A DNA stretch of 64,000 nucleotides, taken from the NCBI RefSeq assembly GCF_900774055.1, contig NZ_CAAGSW010000001.1, positions 203,797-267,796 on the forward strand, read 5' to 3'. The notes beneath the pieces were generated by a model. That model saw only the letters and a program-made list of their open reading frames with translations. It was not told the DNA's origin and did not search any database. A program made the translations under genes and the position numbers. Each line of letters starts with the position of its first letter. Within the stretch, counting starts at the first letter, position 1. Shown here piece by piece: positions 15,766 through 25,904 of the stretch. The DNA comes from Methanococcoides sp. AM1 (lineage in GTDB: Archaea > Halobacteriota > Methanosarcinia > Methanosarcinales > Methanosarcinaceae).

Positions 15766-17364
15766 ATGAAGGATAAATCTGCTGCTTCCCGTATGCGAAG
15801 GGAGCTTGACCGGGAATATGACATGAAGATATTCAATCCCGGAAGGCTCGTTCTCAGCATCAGGTTACCGCTGGAGGAACTTTCACAGATCAGTGGGACG
15901 GATACATTAGCTGTGCATGAGAAATTGCTTTCCAGAACTGAAAAACTGCATCCGGAAGATGTGGAAGACATTTTCATAATCTCTGATAACGACCATGTTG
16001 TTGTAGAACCGGTGTCTTTTTTCAATTCAATTGAAGATGAGGTCAGCGTCCCGATATCTCCTGTTGAAGAACCAGAAGAAGAAGCTGAAGCCCTCCCCAT
16101 TGCTGACCCGATCGAAATTATGAGCATAGAGGTCACCGAAGAGAGTGATGGATGTAGTGATGAAGATATCCAGGTTCATCTTGTTCCAACAGAATACGAA
16201 CCATGTGTTGAGACCGGACCGAGAAGGATCAGAAAAAAGGCCCCGGTACTTGTCAAAAAGACCAACAATAATAGTAACGAGGAAACAAAGGCTGTTTTCA
16301 GGGCTCCTGAGACAGCATTACAGGCCGTTTCGAAAGACACTGTACCGACAGAGATCCAACCAGCGGAAGAGAAACAGGAGGAGGAAAAAGTACAGGCAGA
16401 TCCTGATGCAGGTGTAAAGTTAGAAGAAGAAGCAGAAACCCCTTCATTAAAAGTAACACCTGCAAACAGTGAGAAGAAAGATCCTTTAGAGGATGAGAAG
16501 GTCGTTAGCAAGATACTCACCGATTTTGCCAGGAACAAACAAAAGAAAAAGGTCGTATCAGGCAGGCTCAAATCAGGAAGGCGTGCGGAAGTACTTACCA
16601 AGAGCAAGCGTGGCAGGTATGTAAGGTACCGGATGCCCGGTGACAAGATAACTGATATTGCTATTGCTCCCACTATCCGTGCAGCAGCACATCATGCTGT
16701 GGACGGGAAGATCGTTGTCAAAAAGAGCGACATGCGGGAAAAGATAAGGCGTCGGAGAATATCCACACTCATTAACATCGTCTTTGATACGTCCGGTTCC
16801 ATGGATGAGAGCGAGAAGATAAAGATCACAACTGATGTTGTACTTGCATTGCTAAAGGATGCATACCAGAGAAGGGACCGTGTTTCGCTTGTCACATACA
16901 GCGGAAGGGCAGCAGAACTTGTACTGCCGTTCACATCATCGGTAGAAGCTGCAAAGAGGTATCTGGAAATGGTCCCGTTCGGAGGCACGACCCCAATGGT
17001 ATCAGGGATGCTTACCGGACTTGAGACGCTGCTCCAGGAGCTGAAACGTGAACCTGCTGCAGTCCCTATTATGATACTGGTCACTGATGGTACGGCAAAC
17101 GTCCCGATGCATCTTGGAGGCAATATTAAACGGGAACTTATGCAGATGTGCAGGAGGGTCGCAGACAAGAAGGTCAACATGCTGGTAGTTGATATCAGCA
17201 ATAATGGCAGCGTACTTGCCGAAGGTCTGGCAGAGGTTGCCGGTGGCAGGTATTACCATCCAGTACTTTTAAGTAAGGAAACACTTTATTCTGCAATAAA
17301 AGAGGAACGTGACGATCTGACGGATATTGCATCTTCTGCTTCGCCTGAAGTGATTGGAACATGA
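15766..17364 (+). CDS. ChlD-like VWA-domain protein
   Basis: This 532-residue protein is the partner of the AAA gene 14 bp upstream. An acidic, low-complexity region (about 90-240, many Glu and Pro) leads to a basic segment (KKKVVSGRLKSGRRAEV, about 262-278). A C-terminal von Willebrand A domain (about 335-520) has an intact MIDAS motif FDTSGSMDES and a later VTDGTANVP. This matches the ChlD/BchD architecture, except that the N-terminal AAA-like half of classical ChlD is replaced by the acidic linker. It probably binds the AAA hexamer through metal-dependent VWA contacts. Confidence 0.88.
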   Translation: MKDKSAASRMRRELDREYDMKIFNPGRLVLSIRLPLEELSQISGTDTLAVHEKLLSRTEKLHPEDVEDIFIISDNDHVVVEPVSFFNSIEDEVSVPISPVEEPEEEAEALPIADPIEIMSIEVTEESDGCSDEDIQVHLVPTEYEPCVETGPRRIRKKAPVLVKKTNNNSNEETKAVFRAPETALQAVSKDTVPTEIQPAEEKQEEEKVQADPDAGVKLEEEAETPSLKVTPANSEKKDPLEDEKVVSKILTDFARNKQKKKVVSGRLKSGRRAEVLTKSKRGRYVRYRMPGDKITDIAIAPTIRAAAHHAVDGKIVVKKSDMREKIRRRRISTLINIVFDTSGSMDESEKIKITTDVVLALLKDAYQRRDRVSLVTYSGRAAELVLPFTSSVEAAKRYLEMVPFGGTTPMVSGMLTGLETLLQELKREPAAVPIMILVTDGTANVPMHLGGNIKRELMQMCRRVADKKVNMLVVDISNNGSVLAEGLAEVAGGRYYHPVLLSKETLYSAIKEERDDLTDIASSASPEVIGT

Positions 17365-17421
17365 TCGTAACGGTCCGGGGCTGTTAATATGGCCTGACCT
17401 AAATTTAAAGGGCACGATAAT

Positions 17422-17994
17422 ATGTTAGAAGTTCTTCAGGAATCACTCCGGAAAGCACCTATTGTGAACAGAGGCGAATACCCTTATTTTATTCACCCCA
17501 TATCAGATGGCGTACCATCACTTGAGCCTGAACTGCTCGATGAGATCGCTGAACATATGATCAGTATCGCAGGTACCGATTATGACAGGATAGTTTCTAT
17601 CGAGGCAATGGGCATTCCCCTTGCAACTACCCTGTCCCTGAAGACAGGCATCCCATTCTCCATTGTAAGGAAAAGGCAATATGGACTCGAAGGAGAGGTC
17701 ATCCTATCCCAGAGCACCGGGTACTCAAAGGGAGAACTGTACATCAATGGTGTGAAGAAGGGAGAAAAGGTGCTTGTGGTCGATGATGTGATCAGTACCG
17801 GAGGTACACTAAAAGCACTTTTGCCGGCCCTTGAGAAGATGGGAGCACAGATCACTAACGTGATCGTTGTTATCAGCAGGGGCGATGGTGCCATTAAGAT
17901 GCACGACATGGGCTATGAGATCGACACCCTTGTTAAGATAGATGTTGACCGGAACGGAGTCTCCATTCTGGAGGTGGCTGGTGAGCAGCAGTGA
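17422..17994 (+). CDS. hpt: Hypoxanthine/guanine phosphoribosyltransferase
   Basis: The 190-residue protein has the methanogen HPRT sequence pattern. The PRPP-binding loop [15 protein letters not shown] (about 114-128) is intact, [12 protein letters not shown] is present, and the N-terminus [21 protein letters not shown] is highly characteristic. It salvages hypoxanthine and guanine. The stop overlaps the GTG start of dph2 by 14 bp, indicating coupled translation. No regulator is adjacent. Confidence 0.93.
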   Translation: MLEVLQESLRKAPIVNRGEYPYFIHPISDGVPSLEPELLDEIAEHMISIAGTDYDRIVSIEAMGIPLATTLSLKTGIPFSIVRKRQYGLEGEVILSQSTGYSKGELYINGVKKGEKVLVVDDVISTGGTLKALLPALEKMGAQITNVIVVISRGDGAIKMHDMGYEIDTLVKIDVDRNGVSILEVAGEQQ

Positions 17995-18976
17995 AGCCTT
18001 CGACTTCAGGATCGAACATATTATTGATGTTATAAGGGACGTACAACCTGCAATTATCGGATTGCAGTTCCCTGAGGGATTTAAAAGACGTGCACCTGCT
18101 ATCGCATCACAGATAAGTGAAGCTACCAGTGTTGATATACTGATCTCTGCAAACCCCTGTTATGGGGCATGCGATCTTGATATTGCTATCCTTGACAATG
18201 TTGACCTTTTATTCCATTTCGGCCATGCTCAGCTTGATGATAACAGATACAGTGAGAAGGTCATTTTTATTGAAACACGCTCCGATGCTGACGTGACGGA
18301 AGTTGTCAGGAAAGCCATTCCTGAGATAAAAGGCAAGCGAGTAGGAGTGCTTACTACAGTACAACATATACAGAAGCTGCCGCAGGTTTGCGACATCCTT
18401 GCATCCGAAGGAAAAGAATGCCTGATAGGAAGAGGGGACAGCAAGATAGCATATGCAGGACAGGTTCTCGGATGTAATTTCTCAGTGGCTGACGGGCTCG
18501 AATGTGACGAGTTCCTCTACATCGGTAGCGGACAGTTCCACCCCCTTGGCGTTTCACTGGCCACCGGAAAAAGGGTATTGATCGCGGATCCGTTCTCAAA
18601 TGAGGTGCGTGAGGTCGAGCCCAGAAAGATACTAAAACAGCGCAGTGCAGTTATTGCTAATTCACTGGATGCGGAAACCTTCGGGATACTGGTGTCAACG
18701 AAGCCCGGCCAGAACAGAATGACACTTGCAAGGCAATTGAAAGAGCTTGCTGAGAAGAAAGGCAAGACCGCATATATACTTACAATGGACCTGATAACGC
18801 CTGACCAGATGTTGCAGTTCAAGGTGGATGCTTTTGTGAGCACCGCCTGCCCAAGACTTGCAGTTGATGAGGTTGGCAGGTTCTCTGCACCTATGCTCAC
18901 CCCGCAGGAGTTCGAGATAGTGATAGGAGAGCGCGAGTGGGAAGAGATCACTTTTGATGAGATAAGGGGAGAGTAA
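17981..18976 (+). CDS. dph2: Diphthamide biosynthesis radical enzyme Dph2
   Basis: The GTG at 17981 with GGAGGTGG just upstream is chosen over an in-frame ATG at 17942, which lies deep inside hpt; this gives 331 residues. Three conserved cysteines of archaeal Dph2 are present: NPCYGACD (Cys60), VLGCNFSV in the middle domain, and [10 protein letters not shown] in the C-terminal domain. Together they hold the 4Fe-4S cluster for non-canonical SAM cleavage. The enzyme transfers the 3-amino-3-carboxypropyl group to the translocation factor aEF2. A METTL5-like methylase follows 7 bp downstream. Confidence 0.95.
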   Translation: MSSSEAFDFRIEHIIDVIRDVQPAIIGLQFPEGFKRRAPAIASQISEATSVDILISANPCYGACDLDIAILDNVDLLFHFGHAQLDDNRYSEKVIFIETRSDADVTEVVRKAIPEIKGKRVGVLTTVQHIQKLPQVCDILASEGKECLIGRGDSKIAYAGQVLGCNFSVADGLECDEFLYIGSGQFHPLGVSLATGKRVLIADPFSNEVREVEPRKILKQRSAVIANSLDAETFGILVSTKPGQNRMTLARQLKELAEKKGKTAYILTMDLITPDQMLQFKVDAFVSTACPRLAVDEVGRFSAPMLTPQEFEIVIGEREWEEITFDEIRGE

Positions 18977-18983
18977 GGAAGCG

Positions 18984-19589
18984 ATGAAACAACGCAAGCT
19001 GGAGATACTTCTTGAAAAGGTGAGAAGTTTTGACTCCCCGGATGTTACGCTTGAACAATATTCGACCCCTTCCGTACTTGCTGCGGAACTGCTCCATTTC
19101 GCGTTCATGAAAGGCGATCTTGATGACACTGTCTACGACCTGGGCTGCGGCACAGGGATGCTGGCGATCGGGGCAAAGATACTTGGCGCCAAACGGGTTG
19201 TCGGCTTTGATTCCGACCCTGCTGCCCTTGATATTGCAAGGGAGAACGCAGAAAAGCTCGGTGTTGAGGTGGAATTTGAGTGCCTGGATGTCAGGCAGGT
19301 CAGGGGACATGCACATACCGTTGTGATGAACCCACCGTTCGGAGCACAGGTAAAGGGAAGCGACAGACCGTTCCTTTCAACTGCCATGAAAGTTGGGGAT
19401 GTGACGTATTCCATACACAATCGTGGAAGTCTGGCCTTTGTCAAAAAATTTATAGAACCTGCTGTAATAACAGAATGGTATAATACAGGGTTTCCAATAA
19501 AACGAACCTTTAAATTCCATAAAAAAGATGTAGAAAGAATTGAGGTAGAAATATACAGGATAACAAAGATAAGTGACCAGGACGATTGA
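18984..19589 (+). CDS. METTL5-like SAM-dependent N6-adenine methyltransferase
   Basis: The 201-residue Rossmann methyltransferase has motif I YDLGCGTGMLAIGA (about 49-62), an acidic FDSD loop, and the catalytic NPPFG motif (about 115-119) typical of N6-adenine enzymes. The N-terminal LEQYSTPSVLAAELLHFA matches the archaeal/eukaryal METTL5 family, which methylates small-subunit rRNA. It lies 7 bp after dph2, so the pair links two translation-modifying activities. Confidence 0.88.
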   Translation: MKQRKLEILLEKVRSFDSPDVTLEQYSTPSVLAAELLHFAFMKGDLDDTVYDLGCGTGMLAIGAKILGAKRVVGFDSDPAALDIARENAEKLGVEVEFECLDVRQVRGHAHTVVMNPPFGAQVKGSDRPFLSTAMKVGDVTYSIHNRGSLAFVKKFIEPAVITEWYNTGFPIKRTFKFHKKDVERIEVEIYRITKISDQDD

Positions 19590-19619
19590 GCAAAATAAAC
19601 TGGCATATCTAATCTACAA

Positions 19620-19624
19620 GAGGG
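19620..19624 (+). promoter_or_regulatory. Ribosome binding site that points to an ATT start for csl4
   Basis: GAGGG lies 6 nt before the ATT at 19631, in the frame of csl4. No ATG, GTG or TTG occurs in that frame between the upstream stop (19610) and the GTG at 19739. Confidence 0.45.
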
Positions 19625-19630
19625 ATTCCT

Positions 19631-20530
19631 ATTAGAATAAGAAACCGTAAGAAAACGACCAGAAGGAACATTAAATCTTCAAATGAAGAGACCAAGGTCG
19701 AAGAAGAAACAGCAAAAGCTGCCAGCGAAAAGGTAGAAGTGGCAGAGAAAAAGACCGGGGACAGGGAAAACAACAGGACTCCTAAGAGAGAAAACGCCCC
19801 CAGGAAAGACAGCAGAGATTCCAGAAGGGATAACAGAGATTCCAACAGGGACAGCAGAGGACCCAGGAAGGATAACAGAGACTCCAGGAAAGACAACAGG
19901 GGCAGATCCAGACCTAAGCCGGAACCAGAGCCTGAACCTGAAGTTGAGGAGCTTGAACACATATCTGCTGAAGAGAAGACCTTTGTACTGCCAGGAGACC
20001 TTATCGGCACTACAGAAGAGTTCGAAGGCGGAGACAACACATTTACGGTCAGGGGAGATATACACTCACTCGCTACCGGACATGTAATGGTCAACAAGAA
20101 ACGCAGGAAGATCACTGTCAAACCAACCACAAGCGTACCTCCGACCATGGGAAGAGGAGATATTGTTGTTGGAACGATCATGAACGTGCGCGATTCCATG
20201 GCACTTGTGCAGATCGGCGCTATCAAAGGAAACGATGACCGAGAGTTCATCAATCCGGGCATCGCTGCGATCCACGTGTCCAATGTGAAGGAGTCATACG
20301 TCAAGGAAATGTCACAGGAGTTCTCCGTTTCAGATGTTGTCAAGGCAAAGATCATAAACACCGACAACATGAGGATGACAACTGCTGGCGATGAACTTGG
20401 AGTAATGACCGCAACATGTTCAAATTGTGGTACCACACTTAAGCTCGATGGCGATAAACTGAAGTGCCCTGAGTGCGGACATGTTGAAACACGCAAGTTG
20501 TCTTCAGGCTACGGCACAGGTATAATTTGA
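19631..20530 (+). CDS. csl4: Exosome subunit Csl4 with a long charged N-terminal extension
   Basis: The conserved Csl4 core begins near FVLPGDLIGTTEEF (genomic about 19984), has an S1-type domain (GRGDIVVGTIMNVRDSMALVQI), and ends with a zinc ribbon (CSNCGTT, CPECGH). Csl4 caps the archaeal exosome and recruits it to membranes or substrates. Before the core is an 80-115 residue disordered extension rich in Arg, Asp, Asn and Ser with repeated R-D-S/N units. A GTG at 19739 would give 263 residues. The frame stays open upstream to 19613 and a good GAGGG site points to ATT 19631 (299 residues), so the start is unresolved. Confidence 0.9.
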   Translation: MRIRNRKKTTRRNIKSSNEETKVEEETAKAASEKVEVAEKKTGDRENNRTPKRENAPRKDSRDSRRDNRDSNRDSRGPRKDNRDSRKDNRGRSRPKPEPEPEPEVEELEHISAEEKTFVLPGDLIGTTEEFEGGDNTFTVRGDIHSLATGHVMVNKKRRKITVKPTTSVPPTMGRGDIVVGTIMNVRDSMALVQIGAIKGNDDREFINPGIAAIHVSNVKESYVKEMSQEFSVSDVVKAKIINTDNMRMTTAGDELGVMTATCSNCGTTLKLDGDKLKCPECGHVETRKLSSGYGTGII

Positions 20531-20563
20531 TCAGATCACATAATCATTGCAGGAGATCATTCA

Positions 20564-20839
20564 ATGGAACTTAAGATCTTAGAGAAATCAGAAGATGAAA
20601 TGAAACTTGAGATAGCAGGAGAAAGTCATACCCTCCTGAACATGCTCAAGATCATTCTTCTTGAGGACGACCGTGTCCATACGGCATCATATGACATGAA
20701 ACACGTTACTATCAGTGAACCGATCCTGTTCGTCAAGACCGAGAACGCTGATCCTATAGATGTTGTCAAGGATGCTGTTGCAACACTGATCAAAGAGTGC
20801 GACGAGTTCATCTCAGTCTTTAACAAGGCTGTTGCATGA
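20564..20839 (+). CDS. rpoL: DNA-directed RNA polymerase subunit L
   Basis: This 91-residue Rpb11/AC19-family protein has the typical ESHTLLNMLKIILLEDDRV heterodimer helix (about 20-38) and an AVATLIKECDEFISVFNKA C-terminal helix. It pairs with subunit D in the RNA polymerase assembly platform. It follows csl4 by 33 bp, a conserved archaeal gene order. Confidence 0.96.
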   Translation: MELKILEKSEDEMKLEIAGESHTLLNMLKIILLEDDRVHTASYDMKHVTISEPILFVKTENADPIDVVKDAVATLIKECDEFISVFNKAVA

Positions 20840-20917
20840 ACCTTTTTTCTTTTTGTGACTTACAGTAATAGTTTATACTTTACAAAAAATACGGCTGCAT
20901 TACTAGCCCGACCCTGA

Positions 20918-22081
<1,164 letters not shown>

Positions 22082-22168
22082 GGGTAGCCTCACTTTCTCT
22101 TTTCTTTCTATTTTCACATAACCGCCAGTTGCAGCACCCTTGAAATCGCAACCAGCAAACCAAAACAG

Positions 22169-22175
22169 CTATAAT
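22169..22175 (+). promoter_or_regulatory. TATA-like element for tRNA-Gly
   Basis: CTATAAT lies about 32 bp upstream of the mature tRNA-Gly 5' end, placing a transcription start a few bases before the tRNA. Confidence 0.4.
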
Positions 22176-22206
22176 CTAAAAAGAATAACAGAAGATAGTA
22201 CATTGT

Positions 22207-22278
22207 GCGGCTGTGGTTTAGAGGCTATGACCTGAGCTTCCCAAGCTTGGAACCCGGGTTCGATTCCCGGCAGTCGCA
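22207..22278 (+). tRNA. tRNA-Gly (anticodon CCC), CCA not encoded
   Basis: The acceptor GCGGCTG pairs with CAGTCGC at 22271-22277 (one G-T pair). The T arm is CCGGG-TTCGATT-CCCGG. The anticodon loop TTCCCAA is closed by a 5 bp stem with G-T pairs, giving anticodon CCC. Discriminator A at 22278 is followed by TGG, so CCA is added post-transcriptionally, unlike the tRNA-Pro at 1580. The 3' end borders the AT-rich island at 22.3-24.6 kb. Confidence 0.92.
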
Positions 22279-22448
22279 TGGTTTTCTGATAGTGATTTTA
22301 GTTGTTGTTCCAGTGAAGCTACTCTTGCTTCGAGGTCTGATTGAGCAGTTGGTTGTACAATTTTTATATCGGCATCGAATTTTTCGTCGAGAGATATTAC
22401 AAACAAAGGCTTCACATTGCGATTAGAACAATTAAAAATCGAAGGGAG
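22218..22448 (-). pseudogene. Integrase-like 3' remnant overlapping tRNA-Gly
   Basis: An open minus-strand frame runs from just after the stop of the island gene at 22449 to a TAA inside the antisense of tRNA-Gly. It has a short conserved-looking part (VKPLFVISLDEKFDADIKIV), a coiled-coil stretch (DLEARVASLEQQLKSLSE) and then the antisense-tRNA peptide (AGNRTRVPSLGSSG). Archaeal tyrosine integrases often end in a coiled coil whose 3' coding end overlaps the tRNA attachment site, so this is read as the leftover C-terminal piece of such an integrase. No catalytic residues remain. Confidence 0.4.
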
Positions 22449-23399
22449 TTAATCAAAAAGATTAATAATTTCCTCCCCAAACTTTTTAGAGTCATATGTC
22501 ATTGTCCCCCTTGATGCTGGTTTCTCCAAACTTAAATCCGTACGAGATACAACATTCATGAACTTCGGAAGCTGGCATGATCCTAATGCTCTAAAGAATT
22601 CAGACCCACGTTCACATTCTGATAGTTTAAAATCGTCCATAATTTGTACATAGTTCATAAAATTATTGGGAGTTAATAAACTAGACAAATCTTGAACTTT
22701 ATCAAGAAGATCACCTTTTCCTAATTTTCTTTGTAGTTGAACTTTTCTATGCTTTAATTGTTTTTCTTTGACCCAAGAATGAGGATTTCTATCATTAAGT
22801 ATTTCTGATTCAAGCTTCACCATTTCTTTAACATAGTCTGGCACATTGGTATTAATTCGATCTGCTACATGCACTCTCGCAGTCATCGGAAATTCTTCAA
22901 TGTCAATTTCAGAAAATGCCATCCTCAGACCTTCTGGATTTTTTAATTGTGCGGACAATTCGTATTTCACTTTATCAGTTAATGGTTCTGGAGATGACCT
23001 AGTGTTAACTAGGCTTTTTAAGAAGCTATCATCCATACGATATGAAATTTCTACACTAAATAAATCAAACTTCAAAGCTGGCTTTAAATCTATAATGCAT
23101 CTGTCTTCTTTTTCATATACATTATCTTTTATAACTTCTGGAAAAGGAGAAAAACCAGTTGTTTTGATATCATAAACTTTTGATTTTGGTAATTCTAAAG
23201 TTCCATTTGTTAATCCATTCATCCATTTCGAAAATCTACCATCCACTTTCATATGAGTTGTATGAATTCCAAACCCATTCATGCACTCTAATCGTAAAGA
23301 ATTTTTTTTCTCTACATTCATTTTATTTGATACTTTTTCTGAAATATGCGCAAGTGAATTAAGATCTTTGATTGTCTTTAGTGCCATCAATTCAGTCAT
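22449..23399 (-). CDS. Unknown island protein B (316 residues)
   Basis: The start ATG at 23399 (TELMALKTI) is preferred because it overlaps the upstream gene's TGA by 8 bp; an in-frame start 51 bp upstream is less likely. The protein is mixed alpha/beta, lacks signal peptide and membrane helices, and has a Lys/Arg-rich helical segment (VKEKQLKHRKVQLQRKLGKGD, about 213-233). No family is recognised. Base composition is clearly more AT-rich than flanking genes, and the gene lies directly after tRNA-Gly. It forms a two-gene unit with the protein encoded at 23392-24414. Confidence 0.75.
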   Translation of the reverse strand: MTELMALKTIKDLNSLAHISEKVSNKMNVEKKNSLRLECMNGFGIHTTHMKVDGRFSKWMNGLTNGTLELPKSKVYDIKTTGFSPFPEVIKDNVYEKEDRCIIDLKPALKFDLFSVEISYRMDDSFLKSLVNTRSSPEPLTDKVKYELSAQLKNPEGLRMAFSEIDIEEFPMTARVHVADRINTNVPDYVKEMVKLESEILNDRNPHSWVKEKQLKHRKVQLQRKLGKGDLLDKVQDLSSLLTPNNFMNYVQIMDDFKLSECERGSEFFRALGSCQLPKFMNVVSRTDLSLEKPASRGTMTYDSKKFGEEIINLFD

Positions 23400-24414
23400 T
23401 TGAACACCTCCTAATGGACAATAAATCTCTAACTGATATGCTGGTGTCAATTTCAGAGTTTATTGTAGTCCTAATTTCAACTGGGTCCCCACACTCTTGA
23501 TTCAATAAATCAGTTGCATGTATTTTTATTGCAAGTTGACAAATTCCCTTATTAATTGTAACATTTAACAACGGATTCGAAAAGTATGCTTTATTAATTG
23601 AATACGTTTCAAAGTATTCATTTAATGGTTTTAGTACTAATTTTTCAAGGCTGTTTTGTTTGTAGAATATTGACATAAATAGAGTGATGAATGCATCTGC
23701 AAAATTTTCATCACTCATAGCCTTAGTTAATTTTTCATCTAAATCTTCAATATATTTTGTCATTGACATTTTTTCTTCATTTAATTCCAGCATCAAATCT
23801 ATAGTATTAGAATGACTTGGAAACTTTAACTTTAAATCAATTAGTCCCTCGTTAAATATATTTGTAATATTTTGGATTTCATCCTTTACATCTGAAGGCA
23901 TATCAACTATGCAATGATTGTCTTCTAATTCTTCAATATCAAAAAATACAGTTGTCTTACCTTGAAGCATTATCTCGATTTCATCACTAAGCATAGAATC
24001 ATCATCGATATAAATTACAGAAGGCACCTGAGATGCGTTTACAATAGTACTAAATATAGTACGCCTTTCATGAAAAGAATAAATTATTCTATTATCTTTA
24101 ATAAAATGGACTTTCAAGCTTCCAGGATGATAATAATCGTTAGTTGATTCTGTAGATAATATGCCTCCAAGGTATCCATCAACTTGAAAATCTCTGACAA
24201 TAATCTGATTATTTTCAAAAATTGCTTTGTTGATATCTGAATTGTGAATTTCGAGTAATGAATTAAATCCATCTATTTCAAGTTGAATTTCATCAGGATT
24301 ATCTCCATCCCACAATATAAAAAAAGGAACATCTTCTCCTTGTATGATATCATTAGCCAAAAAAACGTCACTGATTTTAGTGTCGTATTCAATGTTTTCT
24401 ATATCTTTTAGCAT
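23392..24414 (-). CDS. Unknown island protein A (340 residues)
   Basis: This acidic, beta-rich N-terminal half includes VPFFILWDGDNPDEIQLEI and HPGSLKVHFI, followed by a helical middle (about 180-260). No signal peptide, membrane segment or nucleotide-binding motif is visible, and no family is recognised. It is the first gene of a coupled pair with protein B. AT-rich DNA, codon usage unlike neighbours and tRNA linkage point to horizontal acquisition. An accessory or defence role is a guess based only on location. Confidence 0.75.
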   Translation of the reverse strand: MLKDIENIEYDTKISDVFLANDIIQGEDVPFFILWDGDNPDEIQLEIDGFNSLLEIHNSDINKAIFENNQIIVRDFQVDGYLGGILSTESTNDYYHPGSLKVHFIKDNRIIYSFHERRTIFSTIVNASQVPSVIYIDDDSMLSDEIEIMLQGKTTVFFDIEELEDNHCIVDMPSDVKDEIQNITNIFNEGLIDLKLKFPSHSNTIDLMLELNEEKMSMTKYIEDLDEKLTKAMSDENFADAFITLFMSIFYKQNSLEKLVLKPLNEYFETYSINKAYFSNPLLNVTINKGICQLAIKIHATDLLNQECGDPVEIRTTINSEIDTSISVRDLLSIRRCSND

Positions 24415-24641
24415 AAATATACCTAGTCAACAATGACTTTTTTTTTACAAATAGTTATCTTTTAATTAGTTGCTTAATTAAAAATAATTAGTTGTTTTAA
24501 AACTGACTTACTATAGGTTGAACTATACTTAGCAAATCCTTTCACAAATAAACAAACTCACCACACTAAACCCAGCACCCAAGAATTTCCACAATGCCAC
24601 CCCCCAAAGAATAATATAATAATTCTGATAGATTATATTGC
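24415..24641. other. AT-rich intergenic region at the distal edge of the island
   Basis: This 227 bp stretch is very AT-rich and holds the promoter region of island protein A (minus) and of the rhodanese operon (plus; TATA-like AATAATATAATAATT near 24610-24624). I looked for a direct repeat of the tRNA-Gly 3' end marking a second attachment site and found none. Confidence 0.5.
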
Positions 24642-25904
24642 ATGGGGGAAATCACAACTAGCGAATTAGCTGAAAACCTGCACAATTATAAGATAATTGA
24701 TATCAGGCCTATCGATGCCTACAATGGCTGGAAGGAGCGGGGAGAGGCCAGAGGCGGGCACATAAAAGGTGCAAAGACGCTGCCTTACAAGTGGTTACAC
24801 TATATTGACTGGATAGAGATCGTCAGGAATAAAGGGATCCTGCCGGAAGATCCCCTGGTCATTTATGGGTATGACAGGCAGAAGACAGAAGAAGTGGCAA
24901 GGCAGTTTGGGAAAGCCGGCTACCCTGATGTAACTGTTTTTAACTTTTTTCTTGAATGGACGGAGAAAGGTCTGCCAATGGAGCATCTTGCAAGATATCG
25001 ACAGCTGGTCTCAGCGGACTGGCTTAACCGGTTGATAACCACAAATAACGCTCCTGAATATAGCAATAATAAGTTCGTTTTGTGTCATTCTCACTACAGG
25101 AGCCCTGCCGATTATGAGGAAGGACATATTCCGGGAGCAATATCCATTGACACGCTCTCTCTTGAATCTCAGGAAACATGGAATCGTCGCTCTCCTGAAG
25201 AAATAAAGGAAACCCTGGAAAGCGCGGGTATAACCCATGATACAACGGTCATTATCTATGGAAAGTTCTCTGCACCAAGTTATGATGATCCGTTCCCGGG
25301 AAGCAGCGCAGGCCATCTGGGTGCAATGAGATGCGCATTCATCATGCTTTATGCCGGTGTAAAAGATGTTCGCATACTTAATGGCGGACTTCAGTCATGG
25401 CTTGATTCAGGTTATGATATCACCCGGGAGTCTGCTGAGAATAATAAAGTGTCTTTTGGAGTTGAAATCCCTCAAAGACCGGAAATTATGGTTGATCTTG
25501 AAGAAGCAAAAGAGATCCTTTCTTCCCCTGACAAGAACCTGGTGTGTGTTAGAAGCTGGAGAGAATACATTGGGGAAGTGAGTGGGTACCACTACATTAA
25601 GAAGAAAGGAAGGATCCCGGGAGCGGTATTCGGGGATTGCGGAACAGATGCTTACCACATGGAAAACTACAGGAACCTTGACCACACCATGCGCGAAGCT
25701 CAGGAAGTTGCAGACATCTGGGAAGAGAGCGGGATCACTCCCGAAAAGCGCAATGCGTTCTACTGCGGAACCGGGTGGAGGGGAAGTGAAGCCTTCTTTA
25801 ACGCGTGGCTTATGGGCTGGGATAAAGCAGCGGTCTATGATGGCGGATGGTTTGAATGGAGCAACAACGATCTTCCTTTTGAAACAGGGGTCCCCGAACA
25901 ATGA
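24642..25904 (+). CDS. eanB: Three-rhodanese sulfurtransferase, probable EanB (hercynine to ergothioneine)
   Basis: This 420-residue cytosolic protein holds three rhodanese folds (about 1-115, 125-275 and 280-418). Only the last has an active-site loop with cysteine: YCGTGWRGSEA, Cys375. The first two have VIYGYDRQ and VIIYGKFSAP at the equivalent place, without cysteine. EanB of anaerobic ergothioneine synthesis is a rhodanese-family enzyme that puts sulfur on hercynine from a cysteine persulfide, and is encoded next to an EgtD-type methyltransferase. Here the EgtD homologue starts in a 4 bp overlap, and SufS and SufE follow. The specific EanB call rests on that context plus the loop sequence. 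Confidence 0.75.
   Translation: MGEITTSELAENLHNYKIIDIRPIDAYNGWKERGEARGGHIKGAKTLPYKWLHYIDWIEIVRNKGILPEDPLVIYGYDRQKTEEVARQFGKAGYPDVTVFNFFLEWTEKGLPMEHLARYRQLVSADWLNRLITTNNAPEYSNNKFVLCHSHYRSPADYEEGHIPGAISIDTLSLESQETWNRRSPEEIKETLESAGITHDTTVIIYGKFSAPSYDDPFPGSSAGHLGAMRCAFIMLYAGVKDVRILNGGLQSWLDSGYDITRESAENNKVSFGVEIPQRPEIMVDLEEAKEILSSPDKNLVCVRSWREYIGEVSGYHYIKKKGRIPGAVFGDCGTDAYHMENYRNLDHTMREAQEVADIWEESGITPEKRNAFYCGTGWRGSEAFFNAWLMGWDKAAVYDGGWFEWSNNDLPFETGVPEQ

Noticed and set aside
17942-17980. ATG start of dph2 inside hpt
   Set aside because: The GTG at 17981 has a strong GGAGGTGG site and matches the family N-terminus; the upstream ATG adds residues that belong to the hpt overlap.
19609-20496. Minus-strand open frame opposite csl4, rich in Leu and Ser
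   Set aside because: Repetitive LLSFLES-type sequence is the antisense of the R/D/N/S-rich Csl4 tail; no start signals.
22205-22426. Plus-strand open frame running through tRNA-Gly
   Set aside because: It is a translation of the tRNA and downstream AT-rich sequence, with no coding support.
24415-24641. Second attachment site (repeat of the tRNA-Gly 3' end)
   Set aside because: No match to the tRNA 3' sequence was found at the distal edge of the island.
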